A DNA stretch of 64,000 nt from Alphaproteobacteria bacterium PA2 (GCA_002256425.1 NKIZ01000001.1:2329001-2393000); one strand, 5' to 3'; positions 33,736-42,818 are shown, counted from the first letter of the stretch. The notes: a model not told the origin generated them from the letters alone. Program-made: numbers and translations.

Positions 33736-34719
33736 ATGACCGTCAACCGCCAGATCCACCTCATCAAGCGCCCCTCAGGGCTCGTGACCGTCGACGATTT
33801 CGCCATTGTCGAAACCACGACCCCCGACATCGGCGCCGGCGAGATCCAGGTCCGCAACCTGCTGATGTCCGTAGACCCCTATATGCGGCCCCAGCTGGAC
33901 GCCAACCAGCCGCTCAACGCCCCCCTGCTGGGCGGCGGCATTGGTCGGGTGACCCAGTCTGACAACCCGAAGTTCCAGGTGGGCGATATTGTCCGGCACG
34001 GAGCGGGCCAGCGGGAAGTCTTCAACAGCGATGGCCGTGGCGTCCAGGTGATCAACCCCGATCCCGAATTGCCCCTCAGCGTCTACATGCACGCCCTGGG
34101 CGGCACGGGCATCACCGCCTATGGCGGGCTGCTGGAAGTCGGCGCGCTCAAGGACGGTGAGCAGGTCTTTGTCTCGACCGCCGCCGGCGCGGTCGGATCG
34201 GTGGTCGCCCAGATCGCCAAGATCAAGGGCTGCCATGTGGTCGGCGCCACCGGGGCGGCCGACAAGAAGGCCTGGCTGCTGGACGAGGTCGGGCTGGACG
34301 GCGCCATCAACTATCAGGCCGAGCCCCTCGCCAAGACCCTGAAGGCCCTCATGCCCAAGGGCATTGACGTTTATTTCGAGAACGTCGGCGGCGCCCATCT
34401 GGATGCGGCCCTGCCTCGCATGAATGTACGGGGCCGGATCCCGGTCTGCGGCATGATCTCGACCTATAACGGCGGCGGCGAAGGCGTCCGCAACCTCTCC
34501 ACCATCATCTACAGCCGGGTCCGGATGGAAGGCTTCGTGGCCAGTGATTTCGGCCACCTCAACGCCCAGTTCCAGTCTGACATGACCGCCTGGCTGAAAG
34601 CCGGCAAGGTCAAGTACCAGGAGACCATTCTCGATGGCTTCGAGCGTGGGCCCGAAGGCCTGGTCGGCCTGTTCTCGGGAAAGAACAACGGCAAGATGTT
34701 GATCCGCCTGGGCGAATAG
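33736..34719 (+). CDS. NADP-dependent oxidoreductase, MDR family (CurA-like)
   Basis: A 327-residue medium-chain reductase. It starts TVNRQIHLIKRPSGLVTVDD and has the typical LLMSVDPYMRPQLD segment, the nucleotide-binding AAGAVGSVVAQIAKIKG and the later YFENVGGAHLDAALPRMN. There are no zinc-ligand cysteines. Relatives reduce alpha,beta-unsaturated ketones such as curcumin or 15-keto-prostaglandins. GGAGG precedes the start by about eight bases. It seems to be transcribed alone. Confidence 0.92.
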   Translation: MTVNRQIHLIKRPSGLVTVDDFAIVETTTPDIGAGEIQVRNLLMSVDPYMRPQLDANQPLNAPLLGGGIGRVTQSDNPKFQVGDIVRHGAGQREVFNSDGRGVQVINPDPELPLSVYMHALGGTGITAYGGLLEVGALKDGEQVFVSTAAGAVGSVVAQIAKIKGCHVVGATGAADKKAWLLDEVGLDGAINYQAEPLAKTLKALMPKGIDVYFENVGGAHLDAALPRMNVRGRIPVCGMISTYNGGGEGVRNLSTIIYSRVRMEGFVASDFGHLNAQFQSDMTAWLKAGKVKYQETILDGFERGPEGLVGLFSGKNNGKMLIRLGE

Positions 34720-34756
34720 CCCTGGGGCCTGACCGGCCAGGGCCGGTCAGGCTTTC

Positions 34757-35233
34757 TCAGGACATCAACGTAAAGATGACCGGAAGGGCGATACCCGACA
34801 GCAAGGCGGCCAGGACCAGCCCCTTGCGGCGGTTGTACATCAGGCCCATCCACACCCCGAGGCCGGTCGAAACGACCAGACCCACCGAGACGAAGGCGAA
34901 GTAGGCCTGCATGAGCTTCACGCCGAGGGGCTTCTCACGCTTTTTTGGCGGCGCCTTAGCAGCTTCACCGCCTGCCTTGGCAGGTGCGGCGCCTTCGGGG
35001 CGCTCCCGCTTGGGCGCAGCGGCGAACACCGAATCCTTGTGCAGACGCCCCATCTTCTCGACGATGGGCAGAGGTTTGTAATTGGGGTGGCTCTCCTGCA
35101 GCCGATAGACCTGAAGGCCGCCAGAGATGGCGAACATCAACAGGCTCGGCGCGATCAGGGCGCTCACATAGACGTGGATCTGCCGGATAAACGCCAGCCG
35201 GAGGGCGGGATTGGCGCGGGGACGTTCGGACAT
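34757..35233 (-). CDS. Small membrane protein, PepSY-TM-like
   Basis: A 158-residue protein with three membrane segments (about residues 20-42, 108-130 and 136-157). The loop between the first and second is about 60 residues and is rich in Lys, Pro and Ala. The opening IRQIHVYVSALIAPSLLMFAISG and the following LQVYRLQESHPNY resemble proteins of the PepSY-associated membrane type. The function is unknown. It is 70 bases downstream of the hydroxylase gene on the opposite side and may be independent. Confidence 0.72.
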   Translation of the reverse strand: MSERPRANPALRLAFIRQIHVYVSALIAPSLLMFAISGGLQVYRLQESHPNYKPLPIVEKMGRLHKDSVFAAAPKRERPEGAAPAKAGGEAAKAPPKKREKPLGVKLMQAYFAFVSVGLVVSTGLGVWMGLMYNRRKGLVLAALLSGIALPVIFTLMS

Positions 35234-35303
35234 TGTATCGCCTTCAGTTTTGACGGTGCTGGTCGTGCACCCGATAACGCGAATGCGCCGTGATCTGACG
35301 CAA

Positions 35304-36209
35304 CTATTCGGCTGGAGCGTTCAGGGATCGCCACTGCGCCTTGAGACTGGCGCTGGTGTCGCGACTTCCGTCCGGACTCCAGCCCGGTGGTCCGACAACA
35401 TAGCCAAGGACATCACGCAGGGATTTCGCCCGCGCAACATCGGAGAACATTCCGACCCATTCGTGAAACGCGACCCTCAGGATATTGAAGTCTCCCAGGT
35501 TCTTCACAATGCCATAGCGGCAGGGCTCCTCGTCCAGTTCTGGCTGGAAAGTGCCAAACAGCTTGTCCCAGATGATGAGGATTCCGGCATAATTGCTGTC
35601 GAGATAGCGCGGGTTCCGGGCGTGATGGACCCGGTGATGGCTGGGCGTATTCATCACCGCCTCGAACCAGCGCGGCATGCGGCCGATGGCTTCGGTGTGG
35701 ATCCAGAACTGATAGACCAGACTGATACCCTGCTGGATGGCGATCTGGGCCGGTGAAAATCCCAGCCACGCCAGGGGCAGCCAGAGGATCCAGGTTCCGG
35801 CAATGCCGCCGGTCCAGGTCTGCCTCAGGGCCGTCGACAGGTTGTAGTGCTGGCTGGTGTGGTGATTGACGTGGGCCGCCCACCAGAACCGACGCTCGTG
35901 GCTCAGCCTGTGGAACCAGTAATAGGTCAGGTCCTCCAGGAAGAAGATCGCCACCCAGCCCCAGATGGCGGTGAAGGGGACGGTGAAGATGCGGTGGTTG
36001 TAGACGAAGACCGTGGCCGCAAAGATCGCACCGCCCAGCAGGACGCCGGGAATTCCCCGCCCAAGCCCCATGGCCAAAGAGGTCAGTGTGTCCCTGGCCT
36101 CGTAGTGGGTCTTCACCCACCCCATCCGCGCCAGGCCGATTTCCAGGATTATGGCCAGGATGAAAAAGGGAACCGCGAGGGTCACCGGGTCGAATGGGGC
36201 GTGAAGCAT
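35304..36209 (-). CDS. Sterol desaturase / fatty acid hydroxylase family membrane protein
   Basis: A 301-residue membrane protein with the di-iron histidine clusters HRLSHERRFWWAAHVNHHTS and HHRVHHARN, as in sterol C5-desaturases, fatty acid hydroxylases and alkylglycerol monooxygenase. It should hydroxylate a lipid acyl or isoprenoid chain using oxygen. Several hydrophobic segments lie in the N-terminal half. Its ATG overlaps the stop of the upstream small membrane gene (TAATG), so the two are translated together. Confidence 0.92.
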   Translation of the reverse strand: MLHAPFDPVTLAVPFFILAIILEIGLARMGWVKTHYEARDTLTSLAMGLGRGIPGVLLGGAIFAATVFVYNHRIFTVPFTAIWGWVAIFFLEDLTYYWFHRLSHERRFWWAAHVNHHTSQHYNLSTALRQTWTGGIAGTWILWLPLAWLGFSPAQIAIQQGISLVYQFWIHTEAIGRMPRWFEAVMNTPSHHRVHHARNPRYLDSNYAGILIIWDKLFGTFQPELDEEPCRYGIVKNLGDFNILRVAFHEWVGMFSDVARAKSLRDVLGYVVGPPGWSPDGSRDTSASLKAQWRSLNAPAE

Positions 36210-36619
36210 TATGGAACCTGGATCGGGGGCCAGGCGGCGAAGGCCAGATTCGCCCTGGGCGCCGCAAAATCATGAAGTCGGACCATTACCGTGCCGTTTG
36301 TCACCGTCGAGGCCGCAATGTCTTCCCAGGGCAGGTGTCTGGCGACAAACCCGTCGCCGGCGGCATAGAGGACCATGGCGGCGGCGCCTGACTTGGCGAC
36401 GGCGCCCCGGCCGTCATCACTGATCCACACCCGCTCCAGCGGCCGGCCCGGGAACTCCTCGGACAACAGCCTCCGTGCGGCAGCTTCATCCAGGGCTGGC
36501 ATGGGCCTGGCGAGTCGCGCCAAGGCCGCAAGTCCTGCCAGCACGAGGACAGCGACGCCGGATGCGGCCGTTTGCAACAGGAATGCGGTGGTGAAAATGG
36601 TCAGATCCTCCTCACCCAA
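36209..36619 (-). CDS. Small membrane-anchored protein, start uncertain
   Basis: About 129-136 residues, with one N-terminal hydrophobic segment (AFLLQTAASGVAVLVLAGLAALA) and a cytoplasmic or periplasmic domain containing RPLERVWISDDGRGAVAKSG. The family is not recognised. I list the longest reading with a TTG at 36619, but no ribosome site precedes it. A strong GAGGAGG (36607-36613) lies eight bases before an in-frame ATT at 36598, so that codon or a CTG at 36604 may be the real start. It is coupled to the hydroxylase gene. Confidence 0.68.
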   Translation of the reverse strand: MGEEDLTIFTTAFLLQTAASGVAVLVLAGLAALARLARPMPALDEAAARRLLSEEFPGRPLERVWISDDGRGAVAKSGAAAMVLYAAGDGFVARHLPWEDIAASTVTNGTVMVRLHDFAAPRANLAFAAWPPIQVP

Positions 36620-36726
36620 GGTCCGACGCCGCCGCCTGCCCCGTCAAGGCGGCATTCGCCATGAGGCTTTGCGAACCCGGGAGAAAGGCGCTTAAGTCCT
36701 GGCAAAACATCCCAGGAGGAAATGCG

Positions 36727-37698
36727 ATGAAGGACTTTGCCGGCAAGACCGCCGTGATCACCGGCGGCGGAACAGGCATGGGCCGGGAACTGGCTCGCCA
36801 GCTGGTGGCTGAAGGCTGCAATGTGGCCATGTGCGATGTCTCGGCGAAGAACATGGCCCAGACCATCGCCCTCTGCGACGCCGACGGCCGGCCGCAGGGA
36901 ACCCGGATCACCGCCCATGTGGCAGACGTTTCCGACGAAGCCCAGCTCATCCGTTTTCGCGAAGAACTGGTGGAACAGCACCAGCTGGACCACATCCATC
37001 TGCTGTTCAACAATGCCGGTATCGCCGGCGGCGGATCCATGGTCCGTGACAGCCGTGAAGCCTGGGAAAAGACCTTCAATGTCTGCTGGGGCGGGGTCTA
37101 TCTGGGGGTCCGCACCTTCCTGCCCCTGCTGATGGCGGCAGATGAGGGACACATCATCAACACCTCCAGCGTCAACGGTTTCTGGGGAACCATAGGGCCG
37201 ACCACGCCCCACACCTCCTATGCCGCCGCCAAGTTCGCTGTGAAGGGCTTTACCGAAGCCCTGGTCACGGACCTGCGGAACACTGCCCCGCACATCAAAT
37301 GCTCGGTAGTCATGCCCGGGCATATCGGCACGTCCATTGTCGCCAACTCCCGCAAGGTACAGGCCGGAACCGAGGCTGACGAAATGACACCTGAGGAAAT
37401 CGCCGCCGCCCGCGCCGCAGCGACGGCGGCAGGGGCGGACATGAGCCAGGTCCCGGACGCCGCCATCGCCGCCATGGTCGCCGAGCGGGCCCGCAGCTTC
37501 CTGGAAGACGCCCCGATGACGGCCGCGGAAGCCGCCCGGGTCATACTTGATGGGGTCAAGGCCGAGCGTTGGCGCATTCTGGTGGGCGACGATGCCCACA
37601 TGCTCGACGAATGGGTCCGCCGTGACCCGGAACAGGCCTATGAGGTGAAGTTCTATGAAGACTTCACCAAGGCTGTTGGGTGGCGACTGGGCAGCTGA
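36727..37698 (+). CDS. Short-chain dehydrogenase/reductase
   Basis: A 323-residue SDR. The cofactor motif ITGGGTGMG is at residues 11-19, NNAG at 95-98, the catalytic Ser at 147/148 (INTSS), and Tyr165 with Lys169 (SYAAAK). It should oxidise an alcohol or reduce a ketone using NAD(P). The C-terminus is longer than in simple SDRs. AGGAGG precedes the ATG at 36727 by seven bases. The next gene, a glycosyltransferase, follows 77 bases later on the same strand. Confidence 0.95.
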   Translation: MKDFAGKTAVITGGGTGMGRELARQLVAEGCNVAMCDVSAKNMAQTIALCDADGRPQGTRITAHVADVSDEAQLIRFREELVEQHQLDHIHLLFNNAGIAGGGSMVRDSREAWEKTFNVCWGGVYLGVRTFLPLLMAADEGHIINTSSVNGFWGTIGPTTPHTSYAAAKFAVKGFTEALVTDLRNTAPHIKCSVVMPGHIGTSIVANSRKVQAGTEADEMTPEEIAAARAAATAAGADMSQVPDAAIAAMVAERARSFLEDAPMTAAEAARVILDGVKAERWRILVGDDAHMLDEWVRRDPEQAYEVKFYEDFTKAVGWRLGS

Positions 37699-37775
37699 GG
37701 CTTCAGACAACCCTCACCTTTGTCGTCTTGAATGGGGTCTTCCGATTCTCTGCATCTGCGGCAGGCCCACTTTCC

Positions 37776-38981
37776 ATGTCCAACCTCCTCACCCTGCTCC
37801 GAACCGGCGACTGGCTCACGCCGCAGAGGCTGAAGCTGATCGCCGTATTGTTCGCCATGGTCTCCCTGGTGGGTCTGGCCGGCGACATCTGGGTTCATAC
37901 CCGGTTCGGCGTGGTGAATGGCGAAGGCGAGCAGCTGGGTCGGGACTTCGTGAACTACTGGGCCGGGCCCCGCCTGGCCATGCAGGGCCAGGCCGCCAAG
38001 GCCTACGACCTGAACTGGTTCTGGGCCTATGAGCGCAGCCTGACAGCGCCGAACGCCGAATTCAAATGGTACGGCTATCCGCCGGTAGCCATGGTGCTGG
38101 CCGCACCCTTCGCCCTCCTGCCCTTCCTGCCGGCCTTTGCGGCCTGGACCCTCAGCGGCTGGGCGATCGTCACCGGCATGCTGTCGAACCGGCTGACGCC
38201 CCTTTGGGCAGGCCTGGCCGTGCTGGCCCTGCCAGCCTTCCAGTTCAATGTGATGACGGGCCAGAACGGCGCCTTCACCGCTGCCCTGCTGGCTGGGGGG
38301 ATCATGGTGCTAGAGTCCAGCCCGATCCTCGCCGGCATGTTGTTTGGGGCTCTCTGCTACAAGCCGCACATGGGCGTCCTGATCCCGGTGGCCATGCTGG
38401 CGGCGGGCCGCTGGAAGACCATCTTCTCAGCGGCGGCGACAGTTGCCCTGCTGGTGGCGATCAGCCTGGTCTGGACCGGCCTTCCGACCTGGGAAGGCTT
38501 CCTGCACAACACGCCTTTCCACAGACGGATACTTGAGTCCCAAGGGCTGGGCTTCATCCACATGCCCTCCACCTATCTCATGCTTCGCAGGATCGGGGTG
38601 GACAGCCTGTTCGCCTATGGTCTGCAGGGGGCGACAAGTCTGCTTGCCGCCTGGATGGTCTTCTCGGTCTGGCGCACGACGGCCTCAAAGGAGCTCAAGG
38701 GTGCTGTCCTGCTGGTCGCCACTTTCGTCGCGACGCCCTATGTCTGGGACTATGACCTGATTGCCCTGCTTTTCGCCTCTGTCTGGCTCTGGGCTGAAGC
38801 TGAAAGGACCGCTTGGCGGAATTGGGAGAAGACCGCCCTGATGGCCATGCTGGCCCTGCCTAGCCTGGCGAGCCTGATAGTGCTCCCGACCGGCCTGCAA
38901 CTTGGGCCTTTCGCCATGTGGTGGGTCTTGATCCTGCTGGTCCGGCGGGCGACCAGCCCCCAGAAACTGGCCACGTCCTGA
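37776..38981 (+). CDS. Integral membrane glycosyltransferase, GT87/DUF2029 type
   Basis: A 401-residue protein with many membrane segments. The extracytoplasmic loop after the first helix has GRDFVNYWAGPRLAMQGQA, where the Asp (RDF) is the expected catalytic residue. Family segments WYGYPPVAMVLAAPFALLP and QFNVMTGQNGAFTAALLAGG are also typical. These enzymes transfer mannose or arabinose from a polyprenyl-phosphate donor. The ATG at 37776 is the most natural start, as earlier codons overlap the SDR end. It is followed by a GT2 gene and a methyltransferase gene. Confidence 0.88.
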   Translation: MSNLLTLLRTGDWLTPQRLKLIAVLFAMVSLVGLAGDIWVHTRFGVVNGEGEQLGRDFVNYWAGPRLAMQGQAAKAYDLNWFWAYERSLTAPNAEFKWYGYPPVAMVLAAPFALLPFLPAFAAWTLSGWAIVTGMLSNRLTPLWAGLAVLALPAFQFNVMTGQNGAFTAALLAGGIMVLESSPILAGMLFGALCYKPHMGVLIPVAMLAAGRWKTIFSAAATVALLVAISLVWTGLPTWEGFLHNTPFHRRILESQGLGFIHMPSTYLMLRRIGVDSLFAYGLQGATSLLAAWMVFSVWRTTASKELKGAVLLVATFVATPYVWDYDLIALLFASVWLWAEAERTAWRNWEKTALMAMLALPSLASLIVLPTGLQLGPFAMWWVLILLVRRATSPQKLATS

Positions 38982-39026
38982 CCACATGCTTGGGGTTCGT
39001 TAACCCAACCCGCCTAGACGGGTTTC

Positions 39027-40055
39027 ATGGCTGATACGATCCTGAAGCGCCGGAACAAGGCGAACCTTCGCCCCCGGGACATCCACGACGCACTCGACCG
39101 TGCAGCGGAAGTCGCTCCGCCTGTGCATGCTGCGGAAGTCGCCGTGGTCATTCCCTGCTATAACGAGCAGGCGACCATTGCTGATCTGGTCCTTGCTTTT
39201 CGGGCAGCCCTGCCCCTGGCGCAGATCTACGTATTCGACAACAATTCCAGCGACCTGACATGTCAGGAAGCCCGACGGGTCGGCGCCCTCGTCCGCCATG
39301 CCCCCCGCCAGGGAAAGGGCAATGTGGTGCGGCAGATGTTTTCAGACGTCGACGCCGACATCTATGTGATGGTCGATGGCGACGGCACCTACGATGTATC
39401 CGCCGCACCCCGCCTGATCGCCGAACTTCTGGATGGCGGTTATGACATGGTCACTGGCTCGCGGGTGACAGAGGTCCAGGCCGCCTATCGCCCCGGTCAT
39501 GTCTTCGGCAATCGACTGCTCACCGGCCTGGTCAGCATCGGCTTTGGCTGTCAGGTCCGGGACATGCTTTCCGGCTACCGGGTCTTCAGCCGTCGGTTCG
39601 TGAAGAGCTTCCCGGCTTCTTCAGCCCGCTTCGAGGTTGAAACCGAGCTGACCGTTCACGCCCTGCAGATGCGCCTGCCCACCAGCGAGGTCGAGACGGC
39701 CTATGGCGCCCGGCCTGAAGGCTCGACCAGCAAGCTGAACACCATCCGCGACGGCATCCGCATTCTGGCCATGATCGGCCTTCTGCTGCGGGACGAGAAG
39801 CCCCTGCCCTTCTTCGGTGTTTGCGGCCTCGCCCTCTTCGCCGTGGCCGCCGCCATGGGACTGCCCGTCGTCGCCGAGTTCTGGAGAACGGGCCTGGTTC
39901 TGCATTTCCCGACCCTGATCGTCTCGGTCGGCGTCGCCGTGACAGGCCTGCTCAGCTTTACCTGTGGCCTCATCCTCGATTCCGTCGCCAGGGCCCGCCA
40001 GGAGCAGCGTCGCTTCGCCTACCTTCAGCACCCCGCCCCCTCTCATCTGAGATAG
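39027..40055 (+). CDS. Membrane-associated family 2 glycosyltransferase
   Basis: A 342-residue protein. The GT-A domain shows VAVVIPCYNEQATIADLV, YVFDNNSSD, VMVDGDGTYD and a later QVRDMLSGYRVFSR. Two C-terminal membrane helices follow (LPFFGVCGLALFAVAAAMG and the next). This is the layout of polyprenyl-phosphate sugar transferases, which would feed a donor to enzymes such as the upstream GT87 protein. The gene follows GT87 by 45 bases. Confidence 0.9.
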   Translation: MADTILKRRNKANLRPRDIHDALDRAAEVAPPVHAAEVAVVIPCYNEQATIADLVLAFRAALPLAQIYVFDNNSSDLTCQEARRVGALVRHAPRQGKGNVVRQMFSDVDADIYVMVDGDGTYDVSAAPRLIAELLDGGYDMVTGSRVTEVQAAYRPGHVFGNRLLTGLVSIGFGCQVRDMLSGYRVFSRRFVKSFPASSARFEVETELTVHALQMRLPTSEVETAYGARPEGSTSKLNTIRDGIRILAMIGLLLRDEKPLPFFGVCGLALFAVAAAMGLPVVAEFWRTGLVLHFPTLIVSVGVAVTGLLSFTCGLILDSVARARQEQRRFAYLQHPAPSHLR

Positions 40056-40064
40056 GCCGCACCC

Positions 40065-40742
40065 ATGACTGTCGTTGACGCCCGCTACTATGAGGCCACA
40101 GCCCCGAAATCGCTCAGCGAGCGGGTACTGGTCTGGGCGCGGGAGGCCATGTACCGCGACTTTGAACGGGTGATGGCCCCGAAGGCCAGCGACCAGATCC
40201 TCGATGTCGGCGTGTCCGATGTGATCAATGACGGCGCCAACATGCTGGAATGGCGCTATCCCCATCGCCAGAACATCACCGCCGCTGGGCTGGGTGAAGG
40301 CGCCCTCTTCCGCAACGCCTATCCCGAAGCGACCTACCGCCAGATCCAGCCCGGGGCGCCGCTTCCCTTCGCAGATCAGCAGTTCGACATCGCCGTTTCC
40401 AATGCGGTGATTGAGCACACGGGCAGTCGCGAGGCCCAGAAGGCGTTTGTGGCTGAACTGTCGCGGGTGGCGAAAACGGTCTTCCTTACAGCTCCGAACC
40501 GCTGGTTTCCCATCGAGCATCACACCGCCCTGCCCCTGGCCCACTACCATCCAGCGACCTTTGCCGCGGGGTGTCGACTGACGGGCAAGGAACTCTGGCT
40601 GGACCCGGCGGAGCTGATCCTGACCGGCCCGGCGGACCTGCGGGCGGCAATCCCGGCGGGCCGCAAGGCAGACCTGGGCTATACGGGCCTCAAGCTGGGG
40701 CCGTTCAGCTCGAACATCTATATGGTCCTGCGGGCGGACTGA
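40065..40742 (+). CDS. Class I SAM-dependent methyltransferase
   Basis: A 225-residue protein. The SAM-binding region reads ILDVGVSDVINDGANMLE, with a GxG-like turn replaced by DVGVSD, then PFADQQFDIAVSNAVIEH, typical of methyltransferase type 11. The C-terminal half includes KTVFLTAPNRWFPIEHHT. It is probably active on a sugar or lipid made by the neighbouring glycosyltransferases, nine bases after the GT2 gene. Its end overlaps the convergent GT2-like gene by 25 bases. Confidence 0.87.
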   Translation: MTVVDARYYEATAPKSLSERVLVWAREAMYRDFERVMAPKASDQILDVGVSDVINDGANMLEWRYPHRQNITAAGLGEGALFRNAYPEATYRQIQPGAPLPFADQQFDIAVSNAVIEHTGSREAQKAFVAELSRVAKTVFLTAPNRWFPIEHHTALPLAHYHPATFAAGCRLTGKELWLDPAELILTGPADLRAAIPAGRKADLGYTGLKLGPFSSNIYMVLRAD

Positions 40743-41170
40743 GAAAACCGCTTCAGGAGCACGACGGGATCCCGCGTCTCTGAAGTCGAGATCAGATCGG
40801 CCTTGCGCACAATCAGGCCAAGGGCTGGCCTTGCCAGAAATTCCCTGGGCTTTACCCCGCCATAGCGTGCATGCGTCAGCGCGCCCCCGGAAAAGTCCTT
40901 CAGCGCCTTCAGACGCTCACCATCGGCTCGGAAGAACGGGGGAAGGATCAGCAACCAGTCTGACTTCGCCGCCATCGCTGCCGCCACCAGTCCCCCCTGG
41001 ATCAGGTCGACACCGGCGTCCTCGCAGAAGTCTGCTGTCGGGTCTTCAGATCCGTCATCAGCAACCAGGACTTCGCGGATCAGGCCATCCACCGCAGCCG
41101 GAGTGAGATCACCCAGCAGCTTCTGCAGGTCTTCGAACTGATTGCGGGCGGGGATAAGCACGGAAAACAT
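40718..41170 (-). CDS. Short glycosyltransferase family 2-like protein
   Basis: A 150-residue protein that begins FSVLIPARNQFEDLQKLL, continues with REVLVADDGSEDPT and reaches LLILPPFFRADGERL, which are the N-terminal half motifs of GT2 enzymes. The usual acceptor-binding half is missing, so it is either a minimal family type or a shortened gene. No frameshift is seen in the downstream strand. It overlaps the methyltransferase gene on the other strand. Confidence 0.75.
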   Translation of the reverse strand: MFSVLIPARNQFEDLQKLLGDLTPAAVDGLIREVLVADDGSEDPTADFCEDAGVDLIQGGLVAAAMAAKSDWLLILPPFFRADGERLKALKDFSGGALTHARYGGVKPREFLARPALGLIVRKADLISTSETRDPVVLLKRFSQSARRTI

Positions 41171-41247
41171 GCCGCCACTGGCCTTGAACCCGTTGCTGAA
41201 GTCAAGAATGTTCTTTTTTTGTTCTCTTTTTCCGCTAGGGTTTCGCC

Positions 41248-42333
41248 ATGCCTGCGACATCCCTTCCAATCCCCGCCCGCGGACGTGGCGCCCGGTCAAA
41301 CATTTCCAGCCGGTTTGAAGGCCAGGTCCGCGAAGGCTTTGACGATGGCTGGACCCTTGAGGACCCTCAGCCGGCGCAGATCCGCACGACCCTGTCGGAG
41401 GAAGTCGCCCGGACCATCATCACGCGCAATGACAGCCCCGACATCGGGTTTGACCGATCCATCAACCCCTATCGCGGCTGCGAACACGGCTGCATCTACT
41501 GTTACGCAAGACCAGCCCACGCCTATATGGGGCTTTCCCCGGGTCTGGATTTCGAGACCCGGCTGTTCTTCAAACCGAACGCCGCCGAGCTATTGAGCCG
41601 CGAACTCAGCAATCCTCGCTACAAGGTCGGCGTCATACACATTGGCGGCAATACCGATCCCTATCAGCCCCAGGAGAAGGCCACCCAGGTCACGCGGCGG
41701 ATCATCGAGGTTCTGGCCAAGTTTCAGCACCCCTTCTCGATCATCACCAAGTCGGGGCTGATTGAACGGGATCTCGACCTCCTGGCGCCCATGGCGGCCA
41801 GGGGCCTGGCCCGGGTCGCCATCTCCATCACCACACTGGACCGGAAGCTGGCCCGAAGCATGGAGCCCCGCGCCGCAGCGCCCGAACGCCGCATGGCTGC
41901 CGTTCGATCACTTGCCGGGGCAGGCGTTCCAACCATGGTCATGTTCGCTCCGGTCATTCCGGGGCTCAATGATCATGAACTCGAGGCTGTTCTCGAGGCT
42001 TCGGCCAGGGCGGGAGCCCGCAGCGCAGGCTATGTCGCCCTGCGACTGCCCCGGGAGATTGCGGCCCTGTTTCAGGAATGGCTGGCGACAGACCATCCGG
42101 ATCGGGCTGACAGGGTCATGTCCCTGGTCCGGCAGATGCGCGGTGGAAAGGACTATGACGCAGACTGGAAAACCCGCCTGAAAGGCGAAGGGCCCATTGC
42201 AGAGATCCTGGCCAGGCGGTTCGCCATGGCGCGGAAGCGGTATGGCCTGGATCAGCCCCAACCCGGCCTCAGGACGGATCTCTTTGCCCGCCCCGGTATG
42301 CCGGGCGATCAGGGCGACCTGTTTGGGCCCTGA
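41248..42333 (+). CDS. Radical SAM protein, PA0069 / SplB-like family
   Basis: A 361-residue protein. The Fe-S motif is CEHGCIYCYARP (Cys78, Cys82, Cys85). Family segments INPYRGCEHGCIYC, IGGNTDPYQPQEK and SITTLDRKLARSMEPRA are clear. PA0069-type proteins resemble spore photoproduct lyase, but their substrate is unknown. It stands alone, divergent from the short GT2 gene, with only 77 bases between them. Confidence 0.92.
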   Translation: MPATSLPIPARGRGARSNISSRFEGQVREGFDDGWTLEDPQPAQIRTTLSEEVARTIITRNDSPDIGFDRSINPYRGCEHGCIYCYARPAHAYMGLSPGLDFETRLFFKPNAAELLSRELSNPRYKVGVIHIGGNTDPYQPQEKATQVTRRIIEVLAKFQHPFSIITKSGLIERDLDLLAPMAARGLARVAISITTLDRKLARSMEPRAAAPERRMAAVRSLAGAGVPTMVMFAPVIPGLNDHELEAVLEASARAGARSAGYVALRLPREIAALFQEWLATDHPDRADRVMSLVRQMRGGKDYDADWKTRLKGEGPIAEILARRFAMARKRYGLDQPQPGLRTDLFARPGMPGDQGDLFGP

Positions 42334-42339
42334 TCTGCC

Positions 42340-42603
42340 CTACTTGCCGACAGCGCCGGTGATTTCCTTGATCATGGCCTGGACAGGCGCCTTGCCGCCA
42401 ACCGCCCAGATCAGCTTCAGATGGGCAAGCGTGCGGGCTGCAGCGTCGTCAAAGCGCCAGTCGCAGTCTTCAAATCGACACTGACGGAAGACCGGGGTTT
42501 CCCCACCGGAATAGACCATGCGGCAATCGCGGAATTCGCAGTCCTCGAAAGCCTCGCCATCCAGCTGGACGGTCTCACGGTTGAATATGATCGCGGTCTG
42601 CAT
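42340..42603 (-). CDS. Small protein with pentapeptide-like repeats
   Basis: An 87-residue protein. The segment EAFEDCEFRDCRMVYSG has a pentapeptide-like pattern, followed by FRQCRFEDCDWRFDDAA with a second cysteine-aromatic pattern. The C-terminus is helical. I do not know its function. The start may be ATG 42603 or a GTG at 42615 that overlaps the stop of the upstream 56-residue gene (GTGA), which would suggest coupling. Confidence 0.7.
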   Translation of the reverse strand: MQTAIIFNRETVQLDGEAFEDCEFRDCRMVYSGGETPVFRQCRFEDCDWRFDDAAARTLAHLKLIWAVGGKAPVQAMIKEITGAVGK

Positions 42604-42611
42604 AGGTGGGC

Positions 42612-42782
42612 TCACGCTTCGTCGTCGTTGGCGTCAGCAGCGTCATCGTCGCCGGCGGCCGGTGAATTGGGATTGTCCCGTTCGCGTTGTTCGCGCTTGG
42701 CCTTGGCCTTTTCAGCCACCTTGATCGCCTTCAGACGATCCCGTTCCATGCGTTCGAAATTGTAGTTGGGTTTGCGCGCCAT
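42612..42782 (-). CDS. Small basic/acidic 56-residue protein
   Basis: A short gene of 56 codons: MARKPNYNFERMERDRLK, then a Lys/Glu/Arg-rich helix (AIKVAEKAKAKREQRERD) and an acidic tail (GDDDAADANDDEA). GAGGAGG lies eight bases before the ATG, which makes it a convincing gene despite its size. The charged helix and acidic tail suggest a nucleic acid- or ribosome-associated small protein, by guess only. It lies between a DUF6481-type gene and the 87-residue gene on the same strand. Confidence 0.78.
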   Translation of the reverse strand: MARKPNYNFERMERDRLKAIKVAEKAKAKREQRERDNPNSPAAGDDDAADANDDEA

Positions 42783-42818
42783 GCCCGCAGCCTCCTCGTA
42801 AACTGGATTGATCAGGGA

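Noticed and set aside
38993..39006. GGGTT-CGTT-AACCC hairpin between GT87 and GT2 genes
   Set aside because: Only five pairs and no T-run; probably chance or Rho-type structure.
40718..41170. Short GT2 gene as a frameshifted pseudogene
   Set aside because: No continuation of the GT2 domain is seen in other frames downstream, so a frameshift is not supported.
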